Assembly: GCA_043228905.1 (NCBI GenBank)
Contig: JBHGNT010000010.1
Span: forward strand, 4,526,001-4,590,000
Source: Azolla caroliniana
Taxonomy: Eukaryota; Polypodiophyta
DNA: 64,000 nt
Direction of reading: 5' to 3'
Positions within the stretch are counted from its first letter, which is position 1. Each line of letters starts with the position of its first letter. A program made the translations under genes and the position numbers. The notes under the pieces were generated by a model, which saw nothing but the letters and a program-made list of their open reading frames with translations, was not told where the DNA came from and did no database searches. Positions 12,894 through 22,951 of this stretch are shown here, piece by piece.

Positions 12894-13534
12894 TGTAAAG
12901 TTTTGACGCTATCAAATCTTTCGCCTCTCGGCCACAACCGAGACAACACGGATCAATGCAGCAGAAAAATAAAAACAAAGACACAGAGAGATGAATACAC
13001 AGGGTATAACGTGGAAAACCCTAAACGGGAAAAACCATGGGAGTGCACGACTCCAACTACCACTATACACTGGAATATACAATGGCGAGCTGCAAGGCGA
13101 CGACCTTGAGCTCGCTGTCCTCGCCACAGGCGGCGGTATTACACAGAGGCGTCGACCTCTTCGTTTCTCTCTCTCTCTCTCTCGGCTGCTCTCACTTCGC
13201 TCCCTCTAAGTGGAAAAACAGACAATGAGCAACAACATAAAACTGTTTGCCCTAAGTCATATTTATACACATATGACTTTCGGGCTATTTACAAATATAG
13301 CCTCAAGGGCTCTTGGCAAACATATTCACAAATATGTCTCCGCATCCGGATCTCTCTCCGGGTACATTCATCATCCGGTTCCGTAACCGGGGTCTTCATC
13401 ATCCGGCTCCGTAACCGGGGTCTTCATCATCCGGTTCCGTAACCGGGGTCTTCATCATCCGGTTCCGTAACCGCAACCGGGCTTGCCGTCATTCATCTCC
13501 GGACATCCCATCCGGAGGGACCGTAATCCCAACA
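12894..13534 (-). repeat. 3' LTR of C2
   Basis: 641 bp, TGTAAAG...CCAACA on the plus strand. It carries a (CT)n tract near 13169-13187, the minus-strand TATAAAT (plus 13261-13267) and four 28-bp tandem units containing CATCCGGTTCCGTAACCGG at about 13370-13480. The matching 5' LTR is offset by exactly 4,759 bp. Confidence 0.95.
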
Positions 13535-13550
13535 AACTCCCCCTTCACTT
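13535..13550 (-). other. polypurine tract of C2
   Basis: On the minus strand a purine-rich run containing GAAGTGAAGGGGGAG directly abuts the 3' LTR. It is the expected primer site for plus-strand DNA synthesis. Confidence 0.85.
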
Positions 13551-16500
13551 CGGCATGGGATGTCTCTCCAATCCGATCCTCTTCCGGCATGCTTCCAGCT
13601 TGTCGGGTGTGAGCACCTTGGTCAGCATATCCGACCCGTTCTCGTCCGTGTGGACCTTCGTCAGCACGAACTCCTTGTCTTCTATCCTTTCCCGGATCCA
13701 GTGATATCTTCGCTGGATGTGCTTCGTCCGGGAGTGATAGGCCGCGTTCTTCGCAAGGTGGATTGCACTCTGACTGTCGCAGTAGAGTCGGTACTCCTCC
13801 TGCCGGATACCGAGCTCTCTAATGAAGTCCTTCATCCATATTACTTCCTTGCCGGCTTCAACAGCTGCCATGTACTCCGCCTCCGTGGTTGACAACGCAA
13901 CCGTCTTCTGCAGCCTCGATTGCCACGAAACGGCTCCCCCTGCATACGTCATCACATACCCTGATGTGGACCGGCTGGTATCTGCATCAGCCGACATATC
14001 CGAATCGGTGAAGCCGTCGAGTTCGGGCTTACCGGAGCCGAATCGGAGGCACACATTCGCTGTGCCCTTCAGGTATCGGAGTATCCACTTGACCGCGTTC
14101 CAGTGCTCTTTGCCGGGATTGCTCATGTACCGGCTCACCACTCCGACTGCGTATCCTATATCCGGTCTCGTACACACCATGGCGTACATCAAGCTCCCGA
14201 CGGCTGAGGCATACGGCACTTTCATCATATCCTCCTTTTCAGCTTTTGTCTTGGGACATTGCTTGCTGGACAGCTTGCAGTTTGCCGGGAGGGTCGATCC
14301 GACCGGTCTTGCTTCCGACATGTTGAACCGGTGAAGCACCTTCGTCACGTACTTCTCCTGTGACAGCCACAACTGCTTCTTCTTCTGGTCCCGGATGATG
14401 TGCATCCCTAGTATTTGCCTCGCCGGACCCAGGTCCTTCATTGAGAAGGTTCGGTGAAGAGCCTTCTTCAGCATCCGTATCTTGACCTGGTCCCGTCCGA
14501 CGATCAACATGTCGTCCACGTACAGGAGGAGTATTAGAAAGTCTCCTCCTTCGAACTTCTTCACAAACACGCAGTGGTCGGACTGCGTTTTGAGGTACCC
14601 TTCGTCGGTCATGAAGGAGTCGAACTTCCGGTACCATTGCCGGGGAGCCTGCTTCAGTCCGTAAAGGCTCTTCTTCAACCGGCATACCAGGTGCTCCTTC
14701 CCTTTCTTCTCGAATCCTTCCGGTTGCTGCATGTAGATCTCTTCTTCGAGGTCACCATGAAGGAATGCCGTCTTCACGTCCATCTGTTCTACCTCGAGGT
14801 CCATGCTTGCCGCTATGCTCAGCACCGTCCGGATGGAGGTCATCTTCACTACCGGGGCAAATATCTCGTCGAAGTCGACGCCCTTCTTCTGCTGGAACCC
14901 CTTCACCACGATCCTGGCTTTGTATCTCTGGGGGTTTCCGGTATCTCCCGGTTTCAGCTTGAACACCCACTTGTTTCGAAGTGCCCGCTTTCCTTTCGGC
15001 AACTCCACAAGTTCATATGTGTGGTTCTCATGCAGGGAATCCATCTCCTCCTGCATGGCACTTAACCACCTGCGGCTCTGGGTGTCGTGCTTTGCTTCTT
15101 CAAAGCTCTCCGGCTCCCCCTCGTCGGTTAGCAGCACGTGCTCTGGTTCCGGAAATCTCCGGGGGGCCCTTCTCTCTCTTAGAGGATATCTCCGTTCGGG
15201 AGCTTCGGTAACCGGTTCTTCCGATTCTTCTTCTTCATCCGAATCCATTTCGGGATCGGGGCCGGTTCCGGTATCATTTTCATCTTCTTCAGCCGGTTCT
15301 GTTTCTTCACCGTCTTCGGCCGGGTCTTCGAGTGTTAACCGGTCCCTTGCCGGTCGGGACTGCTCCTCGTAGAGTTTATCCTCACCGGTCGACTTGGAGC
15401 TCTTCATCTTCTTCTCCGACTCCCAGTCGGCGAGCGTCTTGTCCTCCATGAAAATGATATCTCGACTCCTGAATATCTTCTTGTCGACCGGGTCCCATAC
15501 TCGGTAGCCGAACTCGTCGTCGCCGTAACCGAGGAATATGCATGGCCGGGTCTTTGGATCTAACTTTCCTCTCCGGTCCTTTGCCACATGCACGTATGTG
15601 AGACACCCGAACACCTTCAGATGCCGGTAGGACACTTCCTTACCGGTCCACACTTTCTGCGGCGTGTCTCCGTCCAAAGGTACTGAGGGTGATCTATTTA
15701 TCACATACGTCGCCGTCGACATTGCCTCAGCCCAAAATCCCTTGGGTAGTTTCGCATGCGCTAGCATACTCCGGACCCTCTCCATTATGGTCCGATTCAT
15801 CCTCTCGGCCAGCCCGTTCAGTTCCGGCGTCTTCGGCACAGTAAACTCGAGCCGGATTCCCTTCGAGCGGCAGTACTCCTGGAACTGCCCCCGGTATTCC
15901 CCTCCGTTATCCGCTCGTATCGCTTTCAGCTTCTTGCCGGATTCTCTTTCCACTCTCGCGTGGAGTTCTCTGAAGACGGACAACACTTGGTCCTTTGTCT
16001 TCAACGGTGCCGTCCACAGCTTCCGGCTGTGATCATCAATGAATGTCACGAAGTACTGGGCTCCGCCATGTGACTTCGTTTCTACCTGACACACATCAGT
16101 GTGCACCAGCTCCAAGGGTGCGCTACGTCTCGTCGGTGGCCTTGAGTGGAAGGAGGTCCGGTTTTGCTTACCGGCCAGGCAGTCGGTGCACTTCTCCAGG
16201 TGCACATGCTTCACTGGAATAAGGTTGTCTTCTGCAAGCCTCTTCATCCCCTTCTCACTCATGTGGCACAGTCTTTTGTGCCACAGCTCACCGGCAGTGT
16301 CGGCTGCTACATTCAGCTCTTCCGGACATAACCGGGCATTCATCAGGTACAGAGTGTTGACCTTCCGGGCCCGAGCCACTATCAGGCTCCCCTTGCTGAA
16401 CTTCATTACGCCGTTCCGGATGCTACCCGTGTAGCCTTCATCATCTAGCCTCCCGGCCGAGATCAGGTTCAATCGGACCTCCGGAACGTGTCGCACATCC

Positions 16501-17621
16501 TTCAACAGCATCTTGCATCCGGTTGATGTCATCAGCCACACGTCTCCTATACCGGCAATTCGGCATGTACCTTCATTTCCCATCCGGACAAAACCGTGCT
16601 CACCGGCTGTGTAGGATGAGAAGCATTTCTTCTCCGGGGTCAGGTGGAACGACGCTCCGGAATCGACCACCCAGGTCATCTCTACGCCGGCAAGGTTCAG
16701 CTCCCTCTCTTCGGTAATGAGCATTATCTCTTCTTCACTTGCCGCGAGTGCCGTCGTTCCTTTCCGGTCCTGCCCTCGCCGATCCGGACCTCTCCGGTCC
16801 GTGGCTCCCCGGTATGCACCGTTTCTCTCCGGTGACTTCTTCGAATCGGTGTCGTCGGCTCCGTTGTCCTTTCGGTAATGCCGACAATTTTTCCGGAAGT
16901 GCCCCGGCTTCCCACAGTGGAAGCAAATGGGTCTTCCTCTTGACTGCGACCGGGTCCCCGACTTCTCCCGTCTTTGCGGACTCCGGTTCCAGTGTCTTCC
17001 CCGTTCCGATTCGGTAAGCAGCGCCTTCGAGTCGGAGGCCGGTTCTTTATCTCTCCGACGCGCTTCTTCATTTAGAATACTTGTCTTTACCGTTTGTAGG
17101 GACAAGTTGTCTTCCGTGCAGGAGGTGCTGAGAGTCACCACCAAGTTCTCCCAGCTGTCCGGCAATGTACACATCAGGATGATGGCTTGCATTGCATCCT
17201 CCAACGGGAACTTGATCGCCGCAAGCTGGTTCACGAATCCCATGAACGTGCTTACGTGTTCCACCATACTCTCGCCGTCCCGGTACTTGAGGTTCACTAT
17301 CTTTCTCATCAGGGAGGTCCGGTTCAACGCATTCTTCCTCTCATAGAGGCCCGACAGCTTCTTCCACATCTCATAGGCGTTCGTATCGTTCGCCACATGT
17401 TGCAGGACACTTACATCGACATATTGCCGGATCGTCGCTACTGCTTTCCGGTTCAGGAGCTTCCACTCCGACTCAAGTACTCCCTTCGGTATTTCCGACC
17501 TGTCAATCGGTTCGTACAGGTCCCGAACAATCAGAAGATCCTCCATCTTGATCTTCCAGTCGGCGTAATTCTGCGCATTCAGCACCATCATTCCCGGCTG
17601 CCCGCTACCGCCGCCTTCCAT
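13545..17621 (-). CDS. Copia C2 gag-pol polyprotein, 1,358 residues, intact
   Basis: A single open frame encodes all proteins for retrotransposition. I take the start at the ATG at 17621, just after the primer-binding site, rather than in-frame GTG in the LTR. Gag of the UBN2 type covers about residues 1-230, with zinc knuckle CFHCGKPGHFRKNC at about 233-246. Protease has WVVDSGASFHLTP with DSGA at about 320. The GAG-pre-integrase HHCC motif (H..H..CTDC) is at about 448-481. Integrase catalytic residues are near D509, D571 and E606. After an acidic linker, reverse transcriptase runs from about 865 with YVDD at 1034-1037. RNase H at the end has EAEYMA, LYCDSQSAI and KHIQRRYHWIRE. The length fits Tork/Tnt1-type Copia elements, but the lineage needs a phylogeny. 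No stop or frameshift is seen; it was probably expressed recently from the 17653-18293 LTR. Confidence 0.96.
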   Translation of the reverse strand: MEGGGSGQPGMMVLNAQNYADWKIKMEDLLIVRDLYEPIDRSEIPKGVLESEWKLLNRKAVATIRQYVDVSVLQHVANDTNAYEMWKKLSGLYERKNALNRTSLMRKIVNLKYRDGESMVEHVSTFMGFVNQLAAIKFPLEDAMQAIILMCTLPDSWENLVVTLSTSCTEDNLSLQTVKTSILNEEARRRDKEPASDSKALLTESERGRHWNRSPQRREKSGTRSQSRGRPICFHCGKPGHFRKNCRHYRKDNGADDTDSKKSPERNGAYRGATDRRGPDRRGQDRKGTTALAASEEEIMLITEERELNLAGVEMTWVVDSGASFHLTPEKKCFSSYTAGEHGFVRMGNEGTCRIAGIGDVWLMTSTGCKMLLKDVRHVPEVRLNLISAGRLDDEGYTGSIRNGVMKFSKGSLIVARARKVNTLYLMNARLCPEELNVAADTAGELWHKRLCHMSEKGMKRLAEDNLIPVKHVHLEKCTDCLAGKQNRTSFHSRPPTRRSAPLELVHTDVCQVETKSHGGAQYFVTFIDDHSRKLWTAPLKTKDQVLSVFRELHARVERESGKKLKAIRADNGGEYRGQFQEYCRSKGIRLEFTVPKTPELNGLAERMNRTIMERVRSMLAHAKLPKGFWAEAMSTATYVINRSPSVPLDGDTPQKVWTGKEVSYRHLKVFGCLTYVHVAKDRRGKLDPKTRPCIFLGYGDDEFGYRVWDPVDKKIFRSRDIIFMEDKTLADWESEKKMKSSKSTGEDKLYEEQSRPARDRLTLEDPAEDGEETEPAEEDENDTGTGPDPEMDSDEEEESEEPVTEAPERRYPLRERRAPRRFPEPEHVLLTDEGEPESFEEAKHDTQSRRWLSAMQEEMDSLHENHTYELVELPKGKRALRNKWVFKLKPGDTGNPQRYKARIVVKGFQQKKGVDFDEIFAPVVKMTSIRTVLSIAASMDLEVEQMDVKTAFLHGDLEEEIYMQQPEGFEKKGKEHLVCRLKKSLYGLKQAPRQWYRKFDSFMTDEGYLKTQSDHCVFVKKFEGGDFLILLLYVDDMLIVGRDQVKIRMLKKALHRTFSMKDLGPARQILGMHIIRDQKKKQLWLSQEKYVTKVLHRFNMSEARPVGSTLPANCKLSSKQCPKTKAEKEDMMKVPYASAVGSLMYAMVCTRPDIGYAVGVVSRYMSNPGKEHWNAVKWILRYLKGTANVCLRFGSGKPELDGFTDSDMSADADTSRSTSGYVMTYAGGAVSWQSRLQKTVALSTTEAEYMAAVEAGKEVIWMKDFIRELGIRQEEYRLYCDSQSAIHLAKNAAYHSRTKHIQRRYHWIRERIEDKEFVLTKVHTDENGSDMLTKVLTPDKLEACRKRIGLERHPMPK

Positions 17622-17637
17622 CTTCTGTGTTATCGTC

Positions 17638-17649
17638 GCTCTGATACCA
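17638..17649 (-). other. primer-binding site of C2 (tRNA-iMet)
   Basis: The minus strand reads TGGTATCAGAGC three bases after the 5' LTR, the classical complement of plant initiator tRNA-Met. Confidence 0.93.
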
Positions 17650-17652
17650 CTT

Positions 17653-18293
17653 TGTAAAGTTTTGACGCTATCAAATCTTTCGCCTCTCGGCCACAACCGA
17701 GACAACACGGATCAATGCAGCAGAAAAATAAAAACAAAGACACAGAGAGATGAATACACAGGGTATAACGTGGAAAACCCTAAACGGGAAAAACCATGGG
17801 AGTGCACGACTCCAACTACCACTATACACTGGAATATACAATGGCGAGCTGCAAGGCGACGACCTTGAGCTCGCTGTCCTCGCCACAGGCGGCGGTATTA
17901 CACAGAGGCGTCGACCTCTTCGTTTCTCTCTCTCTCTCTCTCGGCTGCTCTCACTTCGCTCCCTCTAAGTGGAAAAACAGACAATGAGCAACAACATAAA
18001 ACTGTTTGCCCTAAGTCATATTTATACACATATGACTTTCGGGCTATTTACAAATATAGCCTCAAGGGCTCTTGGCAAACATATTCACAAATATGTCTCC
18101 GCATCCGGATCTCTCTCCGGGTACATTCATCATCCGGTTCCGTAACCGGGGTCTTCATCATCCGGCTCCGTAACCGGGGTCTTCATCATCCGGTTCCGTA
18201 ACCGGGGTCTTCATCATCCGGTTCCGTAACCGCAACCGGGCTTGCCGTCATTCATCTCCGGACATCCCATCCGGAGGGACCGTAATCCCAACA
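17653..18293 (-). repeat. 5' LTR of C2 (promoter LTR)
   Basis: 641 bp; no difference from the 3' LTR noticed by eye. Transcription would run leftward from the TATAAAT at plus 18020-18026. The four tandem 28-bp units (about 18129-18239) lie upstream in U3, where enhancer repeats are usual. Confidence 0.95.
18020..18026 (-). promoter_or_regulatory. TATA box of the C2 promoter LTR
   Basis: TATAAAT on the minus strand, about 270 bp into the 5' LTR and in the expected U3 position. Confidence 0.7.
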
Positions 18294-18298
18294 ATTAC

Positions 18299-19370
18299 CT
18301 CGACGGTGATAGATTGATAAGATAGATTGCCATTTGTAGTGCCTCGGTCTAGAATTCTAGCTTTAGTCTGGGGTGTTGGAGCATTGCCGTCACCCTTTCC
18401 TGAATCGTCCAGTTGATCCGTTCCGCCAATCCATGTTGCATGGGTGTGTAGGGGACGATCTTTTGGTGTCGGATCCCTTTGTCAGACAGGTACTGTTTGA
18501 AGGCTCGGGAGGTGTATTCATCTCCATTGTCGGATCAGAGTGTCTTCACTCTGTATCCTGACCGGTTCTCCACTTTAGTTATTCACTGAGTGAAGACCTC
18601 GAGCGCTTCGTCTTTCGACCTAATCGAGTAGGCCCAAACCTTCCGTGTATAGTCATCTACGAATGTGATGAAGTACCGAGAGCCTCCTAGTGATCGCTCG
18701 GGCATTAGTCCACATATATCTGTGTGGAGCAGTGTTAGAGTCGATGTATCGTCTCATAGTGGAGAGACTGGCAACTTCGGGTTTGTTTCTCGTAACAACA
18801 ATGTTAACAGAAGTCCATCTTTGTGTGGAGTTTTGGGATGTGACCGATTTCCATCAGTCAGTCTAGTCTAGCTTGAGACATATGGTCGAGTTGGCCATGC
18901 CATAAATTGGAGTCCCGCGATTTGGCTATGTTCATTGCCCCTTCTGGATTGATTGCCATCAATGGGTACAAGTTATTGTACTTCTATCCGTTCTCGATTT
19001 TTAGATTTCCTCAGCTGATCATCCATGTCAACTCACTGAGAGTCGTTCTGTACCCAGCTTCGGCTAGTATACCAATGGAGACCAGACTCCTTTTCAGTGT
19101 GGGTACATGCTGGACTTGGTGCAGGGTGATAATATTGCCATTTGGCAATTGGATGGAACCTCTCCGATCCCTATGATTACGCACTCCTACCCGTTGCCGA
19201 GTCAGACTGTGTCGCTAGCTTCGGTCACGTGAAATGTGGCACTGGAGTTCAATAGCCACATTTGTGTGTCCTGCGCACTGTATAAGACTTCTTTGATCAA
19301 CGAGTCCTCTAGAAAGAGAATTTCTCCTGTTCGGGAGTCGACAACATTGATTTGGTTGCAGTCTCAGAAG
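18299..19370 (-). pseudogene. Copia element C1: integrase and protease part
   Basis: Read on the minus strand, the fragments include a protease-like LLNSSATFHVTE (near 19220-19255, with the catalytic Asp of DSGAT replaced) and an integrase core with DNGDEYTS (near 18520) and PYTPMQHGLAERIN (near 18420). Stops are frequent. This is the upstream half of the degenerate Copia split at 12894-18298 by C2. Confidence 0.8.
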
Positions 19371-19958
19371 TAAGCACTGGGCTTCTTGTTAAAGAAAGAG
19401 GAGAAACGAAATTAGCTTGTATTGATAGCTGAAGATGATCACAAAATATTTCTTATAGAATAATATAACTTGTGCCTCCTATTACAATAATATTCCTCGT
19501 CTCATGTTATCTCCCTTCACTCTTTTCCCTTTCCCTCTTTAAATAGGTGCCCCATGCATATGATGCATGTGAGGGTACAAGACATGCATGTAGTGCATGA
19601 AATGCATGTGATGCATGATAGACATCCCACTCATTTGAGCTTTCATGTATGAAAATATACATGGCATAAGTACAAACATTAAAATAGAGCTTTAAAAGAA
19701 CAAATGACCTAGCCTAATGGTATGTGCCTTGTATTTGGTATGTGAGGTTGTGGGTTCAAGTCTCTCAAATGTTATTCAATATAATATTTTAGTTTATTTT
19801 TCTATCGTGAAGCAAATCCTTCACGGCACCTAAACCCCCCACATGCTCCTACTCATCGAGGCCTCACACTCTAGAGTCTATATAACCTTTTACAAAGATT
19901 TGAATAAGCTCATATTAATTGGAAGAGGTTATTTTCTCATCGTGGCATGGAAACGTCA
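19370..19958 (-). repeat. chromovirus-type solo LTR inside C1
   Basis: The minus strand matches the 3' LTR of Gypsy element G. The CCACGATGAGAAAATAACCTC region (plus about 19920-19945) matches 47671-47691, and ATCAATACAAGCTA plus AACAAGAAGCCC (plus 19380-19425) matches about 50988-51036. It interrupts the C1 protease/gag region. Boundaries are approximate because I could not fix a duplication. Confidence 0.75.
19700..19795 (+). repeat. possible tRNA-derived SINE-like segment
   Basis: TAGCCTAATGGTATG resembles a polymerase III A box, and GGTTCAAGTCT about 40 bp later resembles a B box. A T/A-rich tail follows. It lies within the solo LTR region. No flanking duplication was identified, so this is weak. 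Confidence 0.25.
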
Positions 19959-20190
19959 TGACAACGGTTTGAGTCGGATCGGCTTGAGTTCCGCTTGAAT
20001 CGCTAACCACTCTCCTTCCTCTTGATCGACCAATAGTTGGAAATGTTATAACCAGTTTTTTTGCAATGAGATTAGAAGTTACTCAATGATCGACTATTCC
20101 TCGACTTCAACCGCTATCAGTCCCCTCTTTCTTGGTCGACTATTGTTCCGACCGGTTCTTCTGACTTGTTCTCTCAATCAGTAGGATCGC

Positions 20191-20484
20191 TCAATCGACT
20201 CTGGTCGAGTGGTGGGCTTCGACCGACTCATCGATGGTGAGTCCCAACGGTTTTCGCCTAATATCCTGAATGAGGACTTGTCTGATCGTCTCATCTAGAT
20301 TTAGATTCAGACAACTATTGGCAAAGGTCGTGCAGAATACCTCCCAACTCGCCAGCAAGCTCGAAGAGAGGGCAAGGGCTTTGACTTCTTCATCGAAGTT
20401 AATCCCTTGAGAGGACAATTCAGATAACACTCGACTGAAGGTGTTAATGTGGGAGGTTGTTGAATTCGTCTCTCTCATCTTCAT
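20191..20484 (-). pseudogene. Copia element C1: gag fragment
   Basis: The 97-residue frame has the UBN2/gag pattern: MRETNSTTSHINTFSRVLSE, then GINFDEEVKALALSSSL and SWEVFCTTFANS. It is the N-terminal part of C1 on the same strand. No upstream LTR could be recognised after 20500, so the 5' end of C1 is missing or too diverged. Confidence 0.7.
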
Positions 20485-20499
20485 GTTGAATAACTGTCA

Positions 20500-22552
20500 A
20501 ATCAGTATCCCTCGACAAAGCATAGTGTAACAAGAAAGCTATATTGATTTTTAAATCTCCTTACTGATGATAAGACCCATACTCCTTTTGCGTTGAAAGA
20601 AGGAAACATTGAGACACACATAGAACATGCATAACCTTGCCTTGATCCTGTCATAGTGCAATATGTAAGGAGGCTTTAGTAATCAAATGTGTAGCAAGAT
20701 AAATCTTCGCAATTGTCTTAATATGCAAAACCTTTCTCACACTTATTTATGCACATTAAGGTCAAAGGTCCTACACCAAATGAATCCCTATAGACTACTA
20801 ACCACATTTATGGACAAACAATGGTTGGTGGTGTTGGTTAAGTTTTATTGCAATGAACTCATCGCAAACATGAATGGCAACAATGCATGGGTTGATAATG
20901 ATACAACACCAAGAATGAATATATTAACTGAAACATTTCAAATTTGTACGCAAATGTGTTCCATATACATCACGTTGATATGGGTCGACATGAACACTCT
21001 CATATATATCATGTATGATCTATTTTCTCCTCTATACAACGTTCTCAACACAATATCATGCTTAATCTTGATATACAAATCATGGTTATACGTTGTCGCG
21101 AAGATGCTCGCGTGCGTGTGCTACTTGAGCGGGACCACCGAGGCCATGGACTAGGGAGGACGTTCACGAATTTGTCGAAAAGACGACGATGTGGATGTTA
21201 CAAACGAGGAAACCAATGTCACATTTGAAAAAAAAACAACGATTTTTAGACTCAAGAAGAAGACAGATTTCAAGAAGAATATTAAGAACAAGATTATATT
21301 GATGGTGAGGATAATGATATCACATATTGAGCCCCTCCTTTACACAACCCGTACTAGGGGTTTTATAGGTTTGTCCATGCACAAAACCATGTGCTTGGAG
21401 CCATGGTTTCTATGCACATAGTTTTGCTTCGTGACATGCAGAAAACCATGGGCATGGTTTTGTGTACACAGGTTTGTACGTTTGTTTCCTACGGAATACT
21501 GAATATGAGAAAGAAATATAGAAAATCTAAATCACTTAGTAGTAGCTTCAGTGGTAAGGTAATTGTCTCTTATCTTAGAGGTGCAAGGTCTCAAATCCTA
21601 CTTGCAACCCTCTACATGCACTCAATGCCATTGTGACCTAGGTTTATTTATTTATAATTTATTTTCATTTTTACAAGTATTCGTGAAATGTGTGTGGATC
21701 CTCAATTTTTTACTTTTTCTCGCACTAGACATGCCACATCACGACAACGTTGAAGGTCACATTTGCCCTTCGTGAGATTATTTTTTTGTGACGGTTTCCA
21801 ACTTCAAATGCCCTTTATTTTATATTTAAGTATAAACATTTGCCATGCAGTTTGACATTCCTATATTGAAGGCATCCTTCATTGGAAAAAGGTAAACTTA
21901 CGTATAAAAATTTGCCATATGAAGAAAATGTGTTCTGTGGGATCAACTAATGAGAAGATCAATTTTTGGTTTAGTTCTCACAAATGATCTAAATGAATTA
22001 AAGTATTTAAAAACAAATAAATTATATATTGTATTATTTACCCTAGTGGTTGTCTAACTATATTCAACGGTCAAGAACCTACCATTTTGAGGCAGAAAAC
22101 ACAAAAATGTTAGTCAATTTACAACCCTACATGTAATTATAGAAAGGAAGTAAATATCAATTTTGCATTGAATTATAGTTATGCAGTCACTCTTTTATTT
22201 TTAGTAAACAAGGTGCAATATATACTTGCAACCTCATTTTTATGGTTAATCATGGCAATGAGGGGCCATGTTCTCACTATTGTTATAGTGGATAATCATA
22301 TTCAAACTTCATATAAGGAAGACATTCAGAGACATACTTTAACCAAATTTGAGCTTCAAGACCTTATAAAATGAGTGTTGTAAAGACTCAAGAGCGTGAA
22401 CTAAGAAAAATGAAGGTCAAAGGTATGTTAAGTATTTGTGGAGGACATCACACCTCCTATGTTGTGGAGATGTAGGACAATAGAGAGAAAGAGTTCAATA
22501 TTGTAATAGGGTACAAAAACAATGCCTATGCACCTTATGAATTTCCAAAGTG
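20500..22552. other. spacer; one unassigned 155-codon frame
   Basis: The plus frame 20687-21154 (155 codons) has hydrophobic stretches near its C-terminal end but matches no family I know, and its composition is that of AT-rich spacer. The rest has only short frames. Confidence 0.4.
21541..21640 (+). repeat. possible tRNA-derived SINE-like segment
   Basis: AGCTTCAGTGGTAAGG resembles a polymerase III A box, and GGTCTCAAATCC about 35 bp later resembles a B box. A T-rich stretch follows near 21640. No flanking duplication was found. Confidence 0.3.
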
Positions 22553-22571
22553 CAAAAAGGACATCATTGTT
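22553..22571. repeat. 19-bp LINE target-site duplication (left copy)
   Basis: CAAAAAGGACATCATTGTT is repeated exactly at 22933-22951 and brackets the LINE fragment. Confidence 0.85.
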
Positions 22572-22932
22572 TTTTTTACATAAAAATAGATACTACATTA
22601 GTATTAAGAAAATGCCCTAAGGCGATACATACAAGATGTACATTTCAATAATGAGTCCCTTTTTTCTAAAATCTAACTGTCCACTTAAATAAATACTTTG
22701 GTGTAGAGTGGAACCACTCCACCTTATTAAAAACCCGTCTATAAAATATGCCTCTATCCCAAGTGGCATGAAACTCTGATTGCTTGAGCTCCGCCTGTTG
22801 TGTATTACCTTTTATATTATCCAAAGCACCACTGAGATTATGTAAAATCTTTGTCCAAAACTCAAAAATGATTTGGCAGGTCTTTCAGTCACATTCTGAA
22901 ATATCTTCAAACACCGAGCCTTCCAAATATGC
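22572..22932 (-). mobile_element. 5'-truncated LINE insertion
   Basis: A 361-bp insert sits between exact 19-bp direct repeats. A T run at its left edge (22570-22577) is the poly(A) tail of a minus-strand LINE. At its right edge the minus strand encodes HIWKARCLKIFQNVTE, which fits the zinc-binding C-terminus of plant LINE reverse transcriptases. The rest is 3' untranslated or decayed sequence. Short 5' truncation with a long target duplication is the usual outcome of target-primed reverse transcription. Confidence 0.72.
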
Positions 22933-22951
22933 CAAAAAGGACATCATTGTT

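Larger units (their letters stand above)
12894..18293 (-). mobile_element. full-length Ty1/Copia retrotransposon C2 (5,400 bp)
   Basis: Two 641-bp LTRs with TG...CA ends (12894-13534 and 17653-18293) flank one intact gag-pol frame on the minus strand. The 5-bp target-site duplication ATTAC is at 12889-12893 and 18294-18298. The LTRs look identical by eye, which implies a very recent insertion. The primer-binding site, polypurine tract and TATA box are all present. It sits in the integrase region of the older Copia element C1 in the same orientation. This is the only element in the window that looks complete and potentially autonomous. Confidence 0.96.

Noticed and set aside
13370-13480. CRISPR-like array from the regularly spaced 28-bp units in the C2 LTRs
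   Set aside because: Units are directly adjacent without spacers, occur in both LTRs and lie in a plant genome.
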